Origin: Micromonospora sp. HNM0581
GTDB lineage: Bacteria > Actinomycetota > Actinomycetes > Mycobacteriales > Micromonosporaceae
Direction of reading: 5' to 3'
Assembly (NCBI RefSeq): GCF_012726175.1
Contig: NZ_JAASAD010000002.1
Span: forward strand, 186,001 to 250,000
Length of the DNA: 64,000 nt
In this document: positions 8,495 to 17,636 of the stretch, one piece after another
Numbering within the stretch: position 1 is the stretch's first letter
How the letters are laid out: every line of letters begins with the position of its first letter
Translations under genes and position numbers: made by a program
Notes under the pieces: model-generated
What the model was told of the DNA's origin: nothing
Database searches by the model: none
The model's input: the letters and a program-made list of their open reading frames with translations, nothing else

Positions 8495-10363
8495 GTGGCG
8501 AGCGGGACTAGTCGGGACGTGCTCGGTCGCGGGCTGACCGTCCTCGGGCTGGCCATCCGGGAACAACCGAGGATCTTCGCGGTCGCGGTGTCCGGGAGCG
8601 TGCTGTTCGGCGTGATGGTGGTGGCCAGTGCGTTCGTGGTCGGCGCGGTGGTCGGTGATGTGGTGGTACCGGCCGTGGAGAGCGGTTCGGTGGCGAAGGG
8701 CACGCTGGCGCTGGCTGCCGCGGCACTGCTCGGGCTGAGCGTGCTGCGGGTGGTCGGCATCTTCGGCCGGCGGCTCGGCGCCGGTTACATGCAGTTCCGC
8801 CTACAGGCCGCCTACCGTCGTCGGGTCACCCGCCGCTACCTCGAACTGCCGCTCGCGTGGCACCAGCGCAACGCGACCGGCACACTGCTGTCGAATGCCA
8901 ACTCGGATGTCGAGGCCGCCTGGCAGCCGATCGCGCCGCTGCCCTTCGCGGTGGGCACGCTCGTGATGCTGGTCGGGGCGGTTGCCTCACTGTTCGCCGT
9001 GGACTGGGCGCTGGCGTTGGTCGGGCTGGCTGTCTTTCCGGCCCTGTTCGCGCTCAACGTGGCGTACTCCCGTCGGATGGCGCCGCGTCAGGCGCAGGCG
9101 CAGCGGCTACGCGCCGAGGTCAGCGGCATCGCGCACGAGAGCTTCGACGGTGCCCTGGTGGTCAAGACGATGGGGCGGGAGTCTCAGGAGACCGCCCGCT
9201 TCGCGGCCCGGGCCGGCCAGCTGCGCGACGCGCTGATCTCGGTCGGTCGGCTGCGTGGCGTCTTCGACCCGATGCTGGAGACGCTGCCGAGTCTCGGCAC
9301 CCTCGCGGTGCTCGTGGTCGGCGCGTACCGGCTGCGTCAGGGCGCCATCGAGGTGTCGGAGCTGGTGAGCGTGGCGTTCCTGTTCACCGTGCTGGCTTTC
9401 CCCGTGCGGGCCATCGGCTGGGTGCTCGCCGAGTTGCCGCGCAGCGTCGCCGGTTGGGACCGGATCCGCCGGGTGCTCGACGCCACCGGCGAAATGCCGT
9501 ACGGCGACGTCCGGCCCGACCCGTCCGGTGCGGCACCGGCCACGCTCACCTTCGCCGACGTAGGATATCGCTACGAAGCCGCCGAGGCGCACCTACCCGG
9601 CACCGAGGTGCTGGGTGAGGTCTCGTTCACCGTGCCGGCGGGGAAGACAGTCGCCCTGGTCGGGCCGACCGGCGCCGGCAAGTCGACAGTCACCGCGCTG
9701 GCGGTCCGGCTCGTCGATCCCCGGTCGGGCACCGTGAGCATCGACGGAGTGGATGTCCGCGACCTGGCGGCGGACGTGCTCGCCGGTACCGCCGCGCTTG
9801 TGGCCCAGGTGCCGTTCGTCTTCGACGACACCGTGCGGGCCAACGTCGCGCTCGACCGCCCCGGCGTGGACGACGAGGCCGTCTGGGCCGCGCTGCGGCT
9901 GGCCGAGGCCGACGGATTCGTCGCCGCGCTGCCCGACGGGCTGGACACCATGGTCGGCGAGCGGGGCACCTCCCTCTCCGGCGGCCAGCGGCAACGACTC
10001 ACCCTCGCCCGGGCGTTGGCGGGCCGTCCCCGCCTACTGGTGCTCGACGACGCGACAAGCGCCGTCGACCCCCGGGTGGAGGCTGCCATCCTGGCCGGGC
10101 TGCGCTCGTCGGCTGGCGGCGGCCCGGGCGCGTCGATCCTGGTGGTGGCCTACCGGCGGGCGACCATCGCCCTCGCCGACGAGGTCATCTACCTGGAGCA
10201 GGGCCGGGTGGTGGCGCGGGGCACCCACCGCACGCTACTGGCCACCGTCGCGGGTTACGCCGATCTCGTCACCGCCTACGAGCAGGCCGAGGTCGACCAT
10301 GACCGGCAGCGCACGCACGACGAGGTCACCCCGATGACCTCCGGACTGGAGGTGGACCGGTGA
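8495..10363 (+). CDS. Heterodimeric ABC exporter half, subunit 1 (degenerate catalytic NBD)
   Basis: About 622 residues: six-helix exporter membrane domain followed by an ATPase domain. Walker A is GPTGAGKST (about residue 388) and the signature is a perfect LSGGQRQR (about 493). Walker B ends LLVLDDATSAVDP, so the catalytic Glu is replaced by Asp, and the H-loop His is replaced by Tyr (VVAYRRAT, about 552). This subunit's own ATP site is thus degenerate while it supplies a normal signature to its partner. GTG 8495 after GGGGGAG is the likely start; a TTG at 8468 is less likely. It overlaps the next gene by 4 bases. Substrate unknown. Confidence 0.9.
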   Translation: MASGTSRDVLGRGLTVLGLAIREQPRIFAVAVSGSVLFGVMVVASAFVVGAVVGDVVVPAVESGSVAKGTLALAAAALLGLSVLRVVGIFGRRLGAGYMQFRLQAAYRRRVTRRYLELPLAWHQRNATGTLLSNANSDVEAAWQPIAPLPFAVGTLVMLVGAVASLFAVDWALALVGLAVFPALFALNVAYSRRMAPRQAQAQRLRAEVSGIAHESFDGALVVKTMGRESQETARFAARAGQLRDALISVGRLRGVFDPMLETLPSLGTLAVLVVGAYRLRQGAIEVSELVSVAFLFTVLAFPVRAIGWVLAELPRSVAGWDRIRRVLDATGEMPYGDVRPDPSGAAPATLTFADVGYRYEAAEAHLPGTEVLGEVSFTVPAGKTVALVGPTGAGKSTVTALAVRLVDPRSGTVSIDGVDVRDLAADVLAGTAALVAQVPFVFDDTVRANVALDRPGVDDEAVWAALRLAEADGFVAALPDGLDTMVGERGTSLSGGQRQRLTLARALAGRPRLLVLDDATSAVDPRVEAAILAGLRSSAGGGPGASILVVAYRRATIALADEVIYLEQGRVVARGTHRTLLATVAGYADLVTAYEQAEVDHDRQRTHDEVTPMTSGLEVDR

Positions 10364-12171
10364 GTGCGAAGGGCGACCCGGTGAGTGTGCGAGCAGTGCG
10401 GGTCGACGAAGCACCGGAGCCTGCCGAGTCGACATGGCGGACGCTGCGGCGGGGGCTGGCGCTCTCCCCGGAACTGCGGGTCGGGCTGGCCGGCACTCTC
10501 GGTCTGGCGCTCGTGTACATGGTCGGCCGGGTGGCGGTGCCGGTGGCGGTGCAGCAGGGCATCGACCGGGGCATCGTCGACGGGCTGAACCTGGACGCGT
10601 TGTTCGTGGTGGTGTCGGTCACCGCGGCGGTGCTCGTGGTGACCACGACCTGTGGCTATCTGATGATGCGTCGACTGTTCACGGTGAGCGAGACGGCGCT
10701 GGCCGGGGTACGGGTACGGGCCTTCCGGCACGTACACGACCTGTCGATGTTGCACCAGCAGTCGGAGCGACGCGGCTCGCTGGTCTCCCGGGTCACCAGC
10801 GACGTCGACCAGATCACCCAGTTCCTCCAGTGGGGCGGGGTGATCCTGCTCGTCAATCTGGGTCAGCTGGCGGTCACCACGGCGGTGATGCTGGCGTACT
10901 CGTGGCAGCTGACGCTTGTGGTCTTCGCCGCCTTCGGGCCGGCGGTGCTGGTCATCCGGCTGCTCCAACGCCGGCTCGCTGCGGCGTACGGGGTGGTCCG
11001 GCAGCGCACCGGCGCCCTGTTGGCCGCAGTCGGGGAGAGCGTCGTCGGCGCCCCGGTGATCCGGGCGTACGGCATCGCGGGACGCACCGCCCGGCGGCTG
11101 GACGAGGCGATCGACGGTCAGCGGCGGGCCCAGCAGAAGGCGATCCGGATCAGTATTCTCGGCAGCTCGGTCGGTGAGTTGGCCGCCGGCCTGGCGTTGG
11201 CCGGGGTGGTGGTGCTCGGGGTGTTTCTCGGTGCCGACCGGACGCTGAGCATCGGTGAGATCACCGCGTTCCTGTTCCTGGTGACCCTCTTTATCCAGCC
11301 GGTGCAGATCGCCACCGAGGTGCTCAACGAGGCACAGAACGCGATCGCCGGTTGGCGGCGGGTGCTCGACGTGCTGGACGTCGCCCCGGATGTGGCGGAT
11401 CCCGGGCCGCAGGGTCGGGAACTGCCCACCGGGCCGCTGGACATCCGCTTCGCTGGGGTGCGGTTCGCCTATCCGGGCGGTTCGACGGTGCTGCATGACA
11501 TTAGCTTGGAGATCCCGGCGAAGAGTCGGGTGGCGGTGGTGGGTGAGACCGGCAGCGGCAAGACCACCTTCGCCAAGTTGGTGACTCGGTTGATGGATCC
11601 GACGGCAGGGGCTGTGCTGCTGTCGGGGTTGCCGCTGACCGAGGTGCGTTTCGACTCGCTGCGCTCCCGGGTGGTGATGGTTCCGCAGGACGGCTTCCTG
11701 TTCGACGCCTCGGTGGCCGACAACGTCCGGTTCGCCCGTCCGGAGCTGACCGACGAGCAGCTCGCCGCCGCCTTCGCCGAGCTGGGTCTGGTCGACTGGC
11801 TGGAGGGGCTGCCCGCCGGGCTGGCCACCGGGGTGGGTGAGCGTGGCGAGGCGTTGAGTGTGGGGGAGCGCCAGTTGGTGGCGTTGGCCCGTGCGTACGT
11901 GGCCGATCCGGATCTGCTGGTGCTCGACGAGGCGACGAGCGCGGTGGACCCGGCTACCGAGGTGCGGTTGCAGCGGACACTGGACGCGGTGACCCGGGGC
12001 CGCACCACCTTGGCGATCGCCCACCGACTGTCGACGGCGCAGAACGCCGACGAGGTGATCGTGGTGGACCGGGGGCGGGTCGTGCAGCGTGGTCCGCACG
12101 ACGAGCTGATCCGCGACCCGGATTCGGTGTACGGCCTGCTCTACGCCTCATGGCTTGAGCAGACCCGGTAG
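10360..12171 (+). CDS. Heterodimeric ABC exporter half, subunit 2 (canonical catalytic residues)
   Basis: A 603-residue partner with the same membrane-NBD layout. Walker A is GETGSGKTT (about 394), Walker B is LLVLDEATSAVDP with the catalytic Glu (about 522), and the H-loop His is present in IAHRLST (about 555). Its signature is degenerate, ALSVGERQL instead of LSGGQ. Combined with subunit 1, one composite site is fully canonical (this Walker A/B/H-loop with subunit 1 LSGGQ) and the other is degenerate. That is the pattern of asymmetric heterodimeric exporters such as the TM287/288 type. GTGA overlap with subunit 1 indicates translational coupling. Confidence 0.92.
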   Translation: MSAKGDPVSVRAVRVDEAPEPAESTWRTLRRGLALSPELRVGLAGTLGLALVYMVGRVAVPVAVQQGIDRGIVDGLNLDALFVVVSVTAAVLVVTTTCGYLMMRRLFTVSETALAGVRVRAFRHVHDLSMLHQQSERRGSLVSRVTSDVDQITQFLQWGGVILLVNLGQLAVTTAVMLAYSWQLTLVVFAAFGPAVLVIRLLQRRLAAAYGVVRQRTGALLAAVGESVVGAPVIRAYGIAGRTARRLDEAIDGQRRAQQKAIRISILGSSVGELAAGLALAGVVVLGVFLGADRTLSIGEITAFLFLVTLFIQPVQIATEVLNEAQNAIAGWRRVLDVLDVAPDVADPGPQGRELPTGPLDIRFAGVRFAYPGGSTVLHDISLEIPAKSRVAVVGETGSGKTTFAKLVTRLMDPTAGAVLLSGLPLTEVRFDSLRSRVVMVPQDGFLFDASVADNVRFARPELTDEQLAAAFAELGLVDWLEGLPAGLATGVGERGEALSVGERQLVALARAYVADPDLLVLDEATSAVDPATEVRLQRTLDAVTRGRTTLAIAHRLSTAQNADEVIVVDRGRVVQRGPHDELIRDPDSVYGLLYASWLEQTR

Positions 12172-12206
12172 ATGCCGACGGGCCGATGCCACATCCTCCA
12201 GGTCAG

Positions 12207-12433
12207 ATGAGCCTGGTCTCCGGTCGGGTGCGCCCGCTGGGCGGCGACGAGGCGCGAACGGCGGCGGTGGACTTCGCAGCCGCGGAACCACCGGCGATCT
12301 GCTCGATGACGGCACCCGCTTCCGGCTGTTCCGCTTCGAGGTGGCCGAGACGCGTTGGCACCGGGCCGGCGACCTGCGCCGCATCGATTCAGTGCCGGCT
12401 GATCCGGCGTTCAACCGGGGAGTTCGCCGGTGA
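12207..12433 (+). pseudogene. Possible frameshifted gene remnant
   Basis: Between the ABC exporter and the converging TetR gene, an ATG frame at 12207 reads MSLVSGRVRPLGGDEARTAA and then turns to low-quality sequence. A different frame then carries strongly coding-like GC3 and reads LLDDGTRFRLFRFEVAETRW and onward to a stop near 12433. The two parts look like one short protein broken by a frameshift. I do not recognise the family. It may instead be chance open frame in GC-rich DNA; the tail overlaps the 3' end of the TetR gene. Confidence 0.3.
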
Positions 12434-13007
12434 GATATCGGTGCACGGTCGGGCCGACCGTGGCGACCAGGGTCTCCGGCGGGGTGGAGGCGACCGGCTC
12501 CAGCCGGATCACGTAGCGCATCAGCGCCAACCCGACGAGTTGGCTGGCTACCAGCGAGCCGCGTAGCGGCACCTCGGCCGGTTCGATGTCCAGGTGATCG
12601 AGGACGCGGCGCAGCACCTGGGTGGTGAGGAACTCGCGCAGCAGCCGGGCGGTCCACTCACTGCTGACGGCGGAACGCAGCAGGGCCACCCCGGCGGCAC
12701 CGGCCGGCGAGTCCCACACCGTGAGGAACATCCGGACCAGCCGTTCGCCGAGGGCGGCACGGTCACCGGCGAGCACCGTCGGCAGCAGTTCCCCCGGGTT
12801 CACCGGAAAGCGCATGGCGGCCAGGAAGAGTTGTTCCTTGGTGCCGAAGTAGTGGTGCACCAGTGCCGGGTCGACCCCGGCGGCGGCGGCGATGGTCCGG
12901 ATGGTGCTGGCGTCGAAACCACGTTCGGCGAAAACGGACCGGGCCGCGTCGAGGATGGTGTCCCGGGTGCCGGGGTTGCCGGGTCGCCGTCCGCTGCGCC
13001 GCACCAT
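12411..13007 (-). CDS. TetR-family transcriptional regulator, last gene of the ABC-2 exporter operon
   Basis: A 198-residue TetR repressor. The N-terminal HTH reads TIRTIAAAAGVDPALVHHYF, with the DAARSVFAERGFDAST helix before it. The C-terminal all-helical ligand domain is of the TetR_C_17-like type seen next to drug exporters. It lies 26 bases downstream of the permease on the same strand, with GGGAG before the ATG. It is therefore probably cotranscribed with the exporter and represses the shared promoter, where a 32-bp palindrome is found at 14536-14567. Ligand unknown. Confidence 0.93.
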   Translation of the reverse strand: MVRRSGRRPGNPGTRDTILDAARSVFAERGFDASTIRTIAAAAGVDPALVHHYFGTKEQLFLAAMRFPVNPGELLPTVLAGDRAALGERLVRMFLTVWDSPAGAAGVALLRSAVSSEWTARLLREFLTTQVLRRVLDHLDIEPAEVPLRGSLVASQLVGLALMRYVIRLEPVASTPPETLVATVGPTVHRYLTGELPG

Positions 13008-13033
13008 CGCTCTCCCTTACTTCGTCGGCGATC

Positions 13034-13789
13034 TCAGCCGCTCCGTCGGCGTAGGGTGGCCGCCGCCAGCATCAGCGCCAGCACCGCTGCTCCAGCTACC
13101 ACAGCCACGTCCCGCCACATCGTGCCGGTCGGTTCCGGGTGGGCGCCCACCTCCTGCAGGGCCTCGACGGCGTACGACAGGGGCAACACGTCACTTGCCG
13201 CCTGCAACCAGCCGGCCATCTCGTCGCGGGGCACGAACAGCCCGCAGAGCAGCAGCTGTGGAGCGACCACGACCGGCATGAACTGTACGGCCTGGAACTC
13301 GGTGCGGGCGAAGGCGCTGCAGAGCAGTCCGAGCGCGACGGCGAGCACCGCGTTCAGCGCGGCGATCATGATGACCAGTGCGCTGCTGCCGGCCGTCTGG
13401 AGGCCGAAGAACCAGTAGGCGACGGCTGAGGTGACGGTGGCCTGCACCGTACCGGCCAACCCGAAGGCGATCCCGTACCCGAAGAGCAGGTCCGTCTTGG
13501 CCAGCGGTGTGGTGAGCAGCCGTTCCAACGTGCCGGTGGTGCGCTCGCGCAGCATCGCGATGCTGGTCACCAGGAACATGACGATGAACGGGAAGAAGCC
13601 GAGCATCACCAGCGCGATCCGGTCGAAGCTCGACGGCTGCCCGGGTGCCGTGGGCTGGTCGGCGTACATGTAGTAGACCAGGCTGAGCAGGACGGCGGGT
13701 ACCGCCACCAGCAGCGCGATGGTCCGCCGGTCGTGGCGTAGCTGCTGCAGGATTCGCGTGACCGTGGCGGTCAGGATGCGCGGATTCAT
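13034..13789 (-). CDS. ABC-2 type exporter permease
   Basis: A 251-residue membrane protein with six predicted helices and the ABC-2 layout: a cytoplasmic N-terminus (NPRILTATVTRILQQLRHD), helix 1 with a following extracellular stretch, and a central RERTTGTLERLLTTPL coupling motif that is diagnostic of the family. Its ATG overlaps the stop of the ATPase gene as ATGA, showing tight coupling. It pairs with the upstream ATPase to form a drug or lipid exporter of the DrrAB/Wzm-like class. The substrate is not predictable. Confidence 0.92.
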   Translation of the reverse strand: MNPRILTATVTRILQQLRHDRRTIALLVAVPAVLLSLVYYMYADQPTAPGQPSSFDRIALVMLGFFPFIVMFLVTSIAMLRERTTGTLERLLTTPLAKTDLLFGYGIAFGLAGTVQATVTSAVAYWFFGLQTAGSSALVIMIAALNAVLAVALGLLCSAFARTEFQAVQFMPVVVAPQLLLCGLFVPRDEMAGWLQAASDVLPLSYAVEALQEVGAHPEPTGTMWRDVAVVAGAAVLALMLAAATLRRRSG

Positions 13790-14520
13790 CGAGTCTCCCC
13801 GGGCTGGTCGGGCTGGGTCGCTCTGATCAGTCGCAGGAACGCCTCGTCGAGGTCGTCCACTCCGGCGGTGGCCCGGATCGCCGCTGGCGTGTCGTCGGCG
13901 ATGAGCCGTCCCTCGCGGATGAGTAGCAACCGGTCGCACCGGGCCGCCTCGTCCATGACGTGGCTCGACACCAGCAGGGTCGTCCCGGTCGCGGCCAGCG
14001 TGTGGAATCGGTCCCAGAGGTCGGCTCGCAGCACCGGGTCCTGGCCGACGGTGGGCTCGTCGAGCACGATCAGTTCGGGTTCGCCGACGAGTGCGCAGGC
14101 CAGCGATGCCCGGCTGCGCTGCCCGCCGGAGAGGGTGCCCACCAGTTGGCCCGCCGCCGAGGCCAGTCCGACGTCGGCCACTGCGGCATCGGCCGCCGCC
14201 CGGTCGCGGCCGTGCAGTGCGGCGAAGTAGTGGGCGTTCTCCCGCAACGTCAGGTCGGCGTAGACGCTCGGCGCCTGGGTCAGATAGCCGACCCGGCGGC
14301 GTAGGGGCGGCGAGCCGGCCGGGGCTCCGAGCACCGTCACGGTGCCGGCGGAGATCTCCTGCACGCCCACGACCGCGCGCAGGAGCGTGGTCTTGCCGCT
14401 GCCGCTCGGTCCGAGCAGGCCGGTGACCGAGCCGCGCGGCACCGTGGCGTCGATGCCGTGCAGCACCCGCCGTCCGCCCCGGTCCACGACCAGCCCTCGT
14501 ACGGCGATCGCGTCTTCCAT
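13786..14520 (-). CDS. ABC-2 exporter ATP-binding protein
   Basis: A 244-residue nucleotide-binding subunit with Walker A GPSGSGKTT, Q-loop YLTQAPSVYADLT, signature TLSGGQRSRASLACAL, Walker B LIVLDEPTVGQDP and H-loop VSSHVMDEA. All catalytic residues are intact. A much longer frame open upstream is a shadow: the ATG at 14520 is preceded by GGGGAGGTG at good spacing and matches the family start (EDAIAVRGLVVDRGGRRVLH). It is the first gene of a three-gene operon with the permease and the TetR gene, and is divergent from the nucleotidyltransferase/hisI ORF. Confidence 0.93.
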   Translation of the reverse strand: MEDAIAVRGLVVDRGGRRVLHGIDATVPRGSVTGLLGPSGSGKTTLLRAVVGVQEISAGTVTVLGAPAGSPPLRRRVGYLTQAPSVYADLTLRENAHYFAALHGRDRAAADAAVADVGLASAAGQLVGTLSGGQRSRASLACALVGEPELIVLDEPTVGQDPVLRADLWDRFHTLAATGTTLLVSSHVMDEAARCDRLLLIREGRLIADDTPAAIRATAGVDDLDEAFLRLIRATQPDQPGETR

Positions 14521-14535
14521 CGCCCACCTCCCCAA

Positions 14536-14567
14536 TTCACCTTCTGTTGAAATCAACGGTAGGTGAA
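14536..14567. promoter_or_regulatory. 32-bp palindromic operator, probable TetR site of the ABC-2 operon
   Basis: Outer arms TTCACCT (14536-14542) and AGGTGAA (14561-14567) flank inner arms GTTGA (14546-14550) and TCAAC (14553-14557). The 32-base element is symmetric except for the centre and two 3-base spacers. A TACCGT -10-like box on the minus strand lies inside it (14556-14561), so binding would block transcription of the exporter operon, whose ATG is at 14520. The operon ends with a TetR gene, making autoregulation the simplest reading. Confidence 0.65.
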
Positions 14568-14762
14568 ATGTGGTCGCTCCGGCAAGGCCCCACATCGGCC
14601 GGTGCGTCGAGGCAGGCAGGACGGCTGGAGTGCCGCCCGGCTGCCGGCGCGAAACGCCCCCTTCGGTCGTAACGCCATTAGCACGGTCACGCGGCATCAG
14701 ATCGGACGGCAGGTCCGTCACCGGGCATTGCACACTGATCGGACGTACGGCACGATGGCGCA

Positions 14763-16058
14763 GTGGATCACGCTCCGTCACCGGACAGTGGGTTCTTCGA
14801 CGACTGGGCCGCGCGACTGCGGGCGAGCGCCGACCGGCCCGTGGTGGGTATCCTGCTGCGCGGCAGCCACGCTCGCCGAGCCGCCACGGCACACAGCGAC
14901 GTCGACCTCGACGTGTTGCTCGGTGGTGCTCCGTACGCGGCCCGCCGGGCGTACCTCGCGGAGCACTCCGGTCGGCTGACCCACGTGTCGGTCGCGGCCC
15001 GGGACATCCGCTCCTGGGTGATCCGGCTGGGTGAGCCGGCCGAATGGGCTTTCGGCCTGCCGGTGACGGCCCCCACCCGGCTGCTCTGGGCCGACCCGTA
15101 CTGGCGGCACCGGATCGACCTGCCGGTGCTCTGCCAGCCGGCCGACGAGCCACGACTGGAGGAACTGATCGCCACGCTCGGAAAGCTGGCCGCGGCCCGG
15201 GACACCGGCGACGCACTCGGTGCCCGGCTGGCCGCCGCCGACCTGGCCCGGCTCTGCCCGTCGGTGCTGCGGCTGGCGAACCCGTGGGTTCGGGTGGTCT
15301 CCCGCCGGTCGGCCTTCTCCGCTGCGCTCGACCTGCCGGTGGCGCCCGCCGGCTACCGGGAGGACATGCTGCGCTGCCTCGGCCTGCGGCCCGGCTCGAC
15401 CCTTCAGCTGTGGGAGGCGGCGGCTCGTCTGGTGACCGGCACCCTGCCACTGATCCGCCCCTACGGCGCCGAGATCGCCCGGGCAGCCGGTCCGGATCTC
15501 GTCGACGCACTGGTCGACGGGCGTCTGGACCGATACGTGGACCAGTTGGGCCGGCCCGGCGGCGGGGCGCCGTCCGGCAGTCGGGAGCCCGCTGGGGTAC
15601 CGACGCCGCGTGCGGGACAATCGGTCACTGTGCCCGTACCTGACGCGCCGGTGACCGGCGCCCACCCTGACCAGCCGGAGTCCGCGGTCGATTCACCGCG
15701 ATCGTCACGGCTCGATCCGGCTATCGCCGCCCGGCTCCGGCGTACGCCCGAGGGCCTGGTCGCCGCCGTGGTCCGCCAACACGACAGCGGTGAGGTGCTG
15801 ATGATGGCCTGGATGGACGACGAGGCGCTGCACCGCACGTTGACCACCGGGCGGGCGACCTACTGGTCGCGCAGCCGGCGCGAGTACTGGGTGAAGGGCG
15901 CGACCTCCGGTCACCACCAGTACGTACGCTCCGTCGCACTCGACTGCGACGGTGACGCGGTGCTGGTGAGTGTCGACCAAGTCGGCGCCGCCTGTCACAC
16001 CGGGCAGCGCACCTGCTTCTTCACCGAGCTGCCGGTAACCGGCGAGGTGGTGTCATGA
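14763..16058 (+). CDS. Nucleotidyltransferase-like domain read through in frame into HisI
   Basis: One open frame of 431 codons joins two unrelated parts. Residues 1 to about 265 resemble MNT-type nucleotidyltransferases: [20 protein letters not shown] carries the GS...DxD active-site pattern. A Pro/Gly/Ser-rich stretch (about 268-320) follows. Residues from about 322 are complete HisI. No stop codon separates them. Either it is a true fusion, or the transferase simply lacks its own stop and hisI is also read from GTG 15630. The start used is the GTG at 14763; it has no clear ribosome binding site. The transferase substrate is unknown. It overlaps trpE by 4 bases. Confidence 0.7.
   Translation: MDHAPSPDSGFFDDWAARLRASADRPVVGILLRGSHARRAATAHSDVDLDVLLGGAPYAARRAYLAEHSGRLTHVSVAARDIRSWVIRLGEPAEWAFGLPVTAPTRLLWADPYWRHRIDLPVLCQPADEPRLEELIATLGKLAAARDTGDALGARLAAADLARLCPSVLRLANPWVRVVSRRSAFSAALDLPVAPAGYREDMLRCLGLRPGSTLQLWEAAARLVTGTLPLIRPYGAEIARAAGPDLVDALVDGRLDRYVDQLGRPGGGAPSGSREPAGVPTPRAGQSVTVPVPDAPVTGAHPDQPESAVDSPRSSRLDPAIAARLRRTPEGLVAAVVRQHDSGEVLMMAWMDDEALHRTLTTGRATYWSRSRREYWVKGATSGHHQYVRSVALDCDGDAVLVSVDQVGAACHTGQRTCFFTELPVTGEVVS
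15630..16058 (+). CDS. hisI: Phosphoribosyl-AMP cyclohydrolase HisI (nested start alternative)
   Basis: HisI opens the adenine ring of phosphoribosyl-AMP, the third step of histidine synthesis, and is a Zn/Mg enzyme. The signature segments are [47 protein letters not shown] with the metal-binding Asp residues, and [13 protein letters not shown] with the zinc Cys/His. All are intact. As a stand-alone protein from GTG 15630 it would be 142 residues, close to the family's usual 110-140. GACAAT lies 8 bases before this GTG and could act as a weak leaderless -10. ATGA overlap couples it to trpE. Confidence 0.85.
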   Translation: MPVPDAPVTGAHPDQPESAVDSPRSSRLDPAIAARLRRTPEGLVAAVVRQHDSGEVLMMAWMDDEALHRTLTTGRATYWSRSRREYWVKGATSGHHQYVRSVALDCDGDAVLVSVDQVGAACHTGQRTCFFTELPVTGEVVS

Positions 16059-17620
16059 GTGGCGGGCGGAGTGACGGTCGGGTGAGCCCGGACGCAGCCA
16101 CCTTCGCCGAGCTGGCCACCAGGTGGCGGGTGGTGCCGGTCACCCGCCGGTTGCTCGCCGACGCGGAGACCCCGGTGGGCGTGTACCGCAAGCTCGCCGG
16201 TGGCCCGGGGACGTTCCTGCTGGAATCAGCCGAGCAGGGTGTCGGTCCGTCCGGCCTGGCCTGGTCCCGGTACTCCTTCGTCGGGGTGCGCAGCAGTGCC
16301 ACGCTCGTCGAGCGGGACGGCGTCGCAGCCTGGCTCGGGGTGCCGCCGGCCGGACTGCCGACGACCGGTGACCCGGTCGAGGTGCTGCGGGCGACGGTGG
16401 CGGCGCTTGCCGGCCCGCCCGGTGCGCCGGGCGACGGGACGCCCCCACTGACCGGAGGCATGGTCGGCTATCTCGGCTACGACCTGATCCGCCGCTTCGA
16501 GCGGCTGCCCGCGATCACCGAGGACGACCTGCGACTGCCCGAGTTCGGCATGATGCTCGCCACCGACCTGGTGGTGCTCGACCATTTCGACGGGTCGGCG
16601 ATCCTGGTCGCCAACGCTGTCCTGCCACCCCTGGACGAGCCGGGCCGCGACGAGCTGGTCGTCGCCGCCTATCACCACGCGGTGGGCCGCTTGGACGCGA
16701 TGACCACGGCTCTGTCGCGGCCGATCCCGCCGATGGTCGCCACGGTTGCCGACCCGCCGGCTGGCGAGGTGCGCAGCCGTACCGTCGACGGCGGATACCC
16801 GAAGGCGGTGGAGGCGGCCAAGGAAGCGATTCGGGCCGGCGAGTGTTTCCAGGTCGTGCTCGCCCAGCGGTTCGAGCGGGAGACCGACGCCGATCCGCTG
16901 GACGTCTACCGGGTCCTGCGCACCACCAACCCCAGCCCCTACATGTACCTGCTGCGCTTCGACGATTTCGACATCGTCGGGTCGTCACCCGAGGCGCACC
17001 TGAAGGTGACCGGCGAGGTGGACGGGGAGCGGCGGGCGTTGCTGCATCCGATCGCCGGCACCCGTCCGCGTGGCGCGACCCCGCAGGCCGATGCCCGGCT
17101 CGCCGCCGAGCTGCTCGCCGATCCGAAGGAGCGTGCCGAGCACGTGATGCTCGTCGACCTGGGACGCAACGATCTGGGCCGGGTCTGCCGTCCGGGGACG
17201 GTCGAGGTGCCGCAGTTCGCCGCCGTCGAGCGGTACAGCCACGTGATGCACATCGTCTCCACGGTGGTCGGCACGCTGCGGCCGGACCGGACCGCCTTCG
17301 ACGCGCTCGCCGCGACCTTCCCGGCGGGCACGCTCTCCGGCGCGCCGAAGGTACGCGCCATGGAGATCATCGAGGAGTTGGAGCCGGTCCGCCGGGGCCT
17401 CTACGGCGGGACGGTGGGTTACTTCGGTTTCGCTGGCGATCTCGACATGGCCATCGCGATCCGTACCGCGCTGCTGCGCGCCGGTCGTGCGTACGTGCAG
17501 GCCGGTGCGGGTGTGGTGGCCGACTCCGATCCGACTGCGGAGGATCAGGAGACCCGTGACAAGGCCGCTGCGGTGCTGGCGGCGATCGCCGCCGCGGGAA
17601 CCCTCCGGTTGGCCCGGTGA
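16055..17620 (+). CDS. trpE: Anthranilate synthase component I TrpE
   Basis: TrpE converts chorismate plus ammonia to anthranilate; 521 residues, usual length. The tryptophan feedback site is seen as LLESAEQG near the N-terminus. Chorismate-domain motifs include [31 protein letters not shown] and the terminal [20 protein letters not shown]. It begins 4 bases inside the hisI stop, so translation is coupled and there is no room for a classical trp leader peptide just before it. No trpG (glutaminase subunit) or trpD is in the window. A small Trp-linked membrane gene follows. Confidence 0.96.
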   Translation: MSGGRSDGRVSPDAATFAELATRWRVVPVTRRLLADAETPVGVYRKLAGGPGTFLLESAEQGVGPSGLAWSRYSFVGVRSSATLVERDGVAAWLGVPPAGLPTTGDPVEVLRATVAALAGPPGAPGDGTPPLTGGMVGYLGYDLIRRFERLPAITEDDLRLPEFGMMLATDLVVLDHFDGSAILVANAVLPPLDEPGRDELVVAAYHHAVGRLDAMTTALSRPIPPMVATVADPPAGEVRSRTVDGGYPKAVEAAKEAIRAGECFQVVLAQRFERETDADPLDVYRVLRTTNPSPYMYLLRFDDFDIVGSSPEAHLKVTGEVDGERRALLHPIAGTRPRGATPQADARLAAELLADPKERAEHVMLVDLGRNDLGRVCRPGTVEVPQFAAVERYSHVMHIVSTVVGTLRPDRTAFDALAATFPAGTLSGAPKVRAMEIIEELEPVRRGLYGGTVGYFGFAGDLDMAIAIRTALLRAGRAYVQAGAGVVADSDPTAEDQETRDKAAAVLAAIAAAGTLRLAR

Positions 17621-17636
17621 GCGGCAGGCTGGCCCG

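Noticed and set aside
10276..12099. A 607-codon open frame antisense to the second ABC exporter gene
   Set aside because: Long antisense frames are expected in high-GC DNA; the sense strand has all ABC motifs and the antisense product is His/Arg/Gln-rich with no recognisable domain. Similar shadows at 805-1791, 26366-27937, 28364-29866, 34703-36226, 38674-40566 and 55188-56954 were dismissed for the same reason.
13786..15510. A 574-residue version of the ABC-2 ATPase
   Set aside because: The extra 330 residues are Arg/Pro/Gly-rich, unlike any domain, and run through the operator and the divergent gene; the ATG at 14520 has an excellent ribosome binding site.
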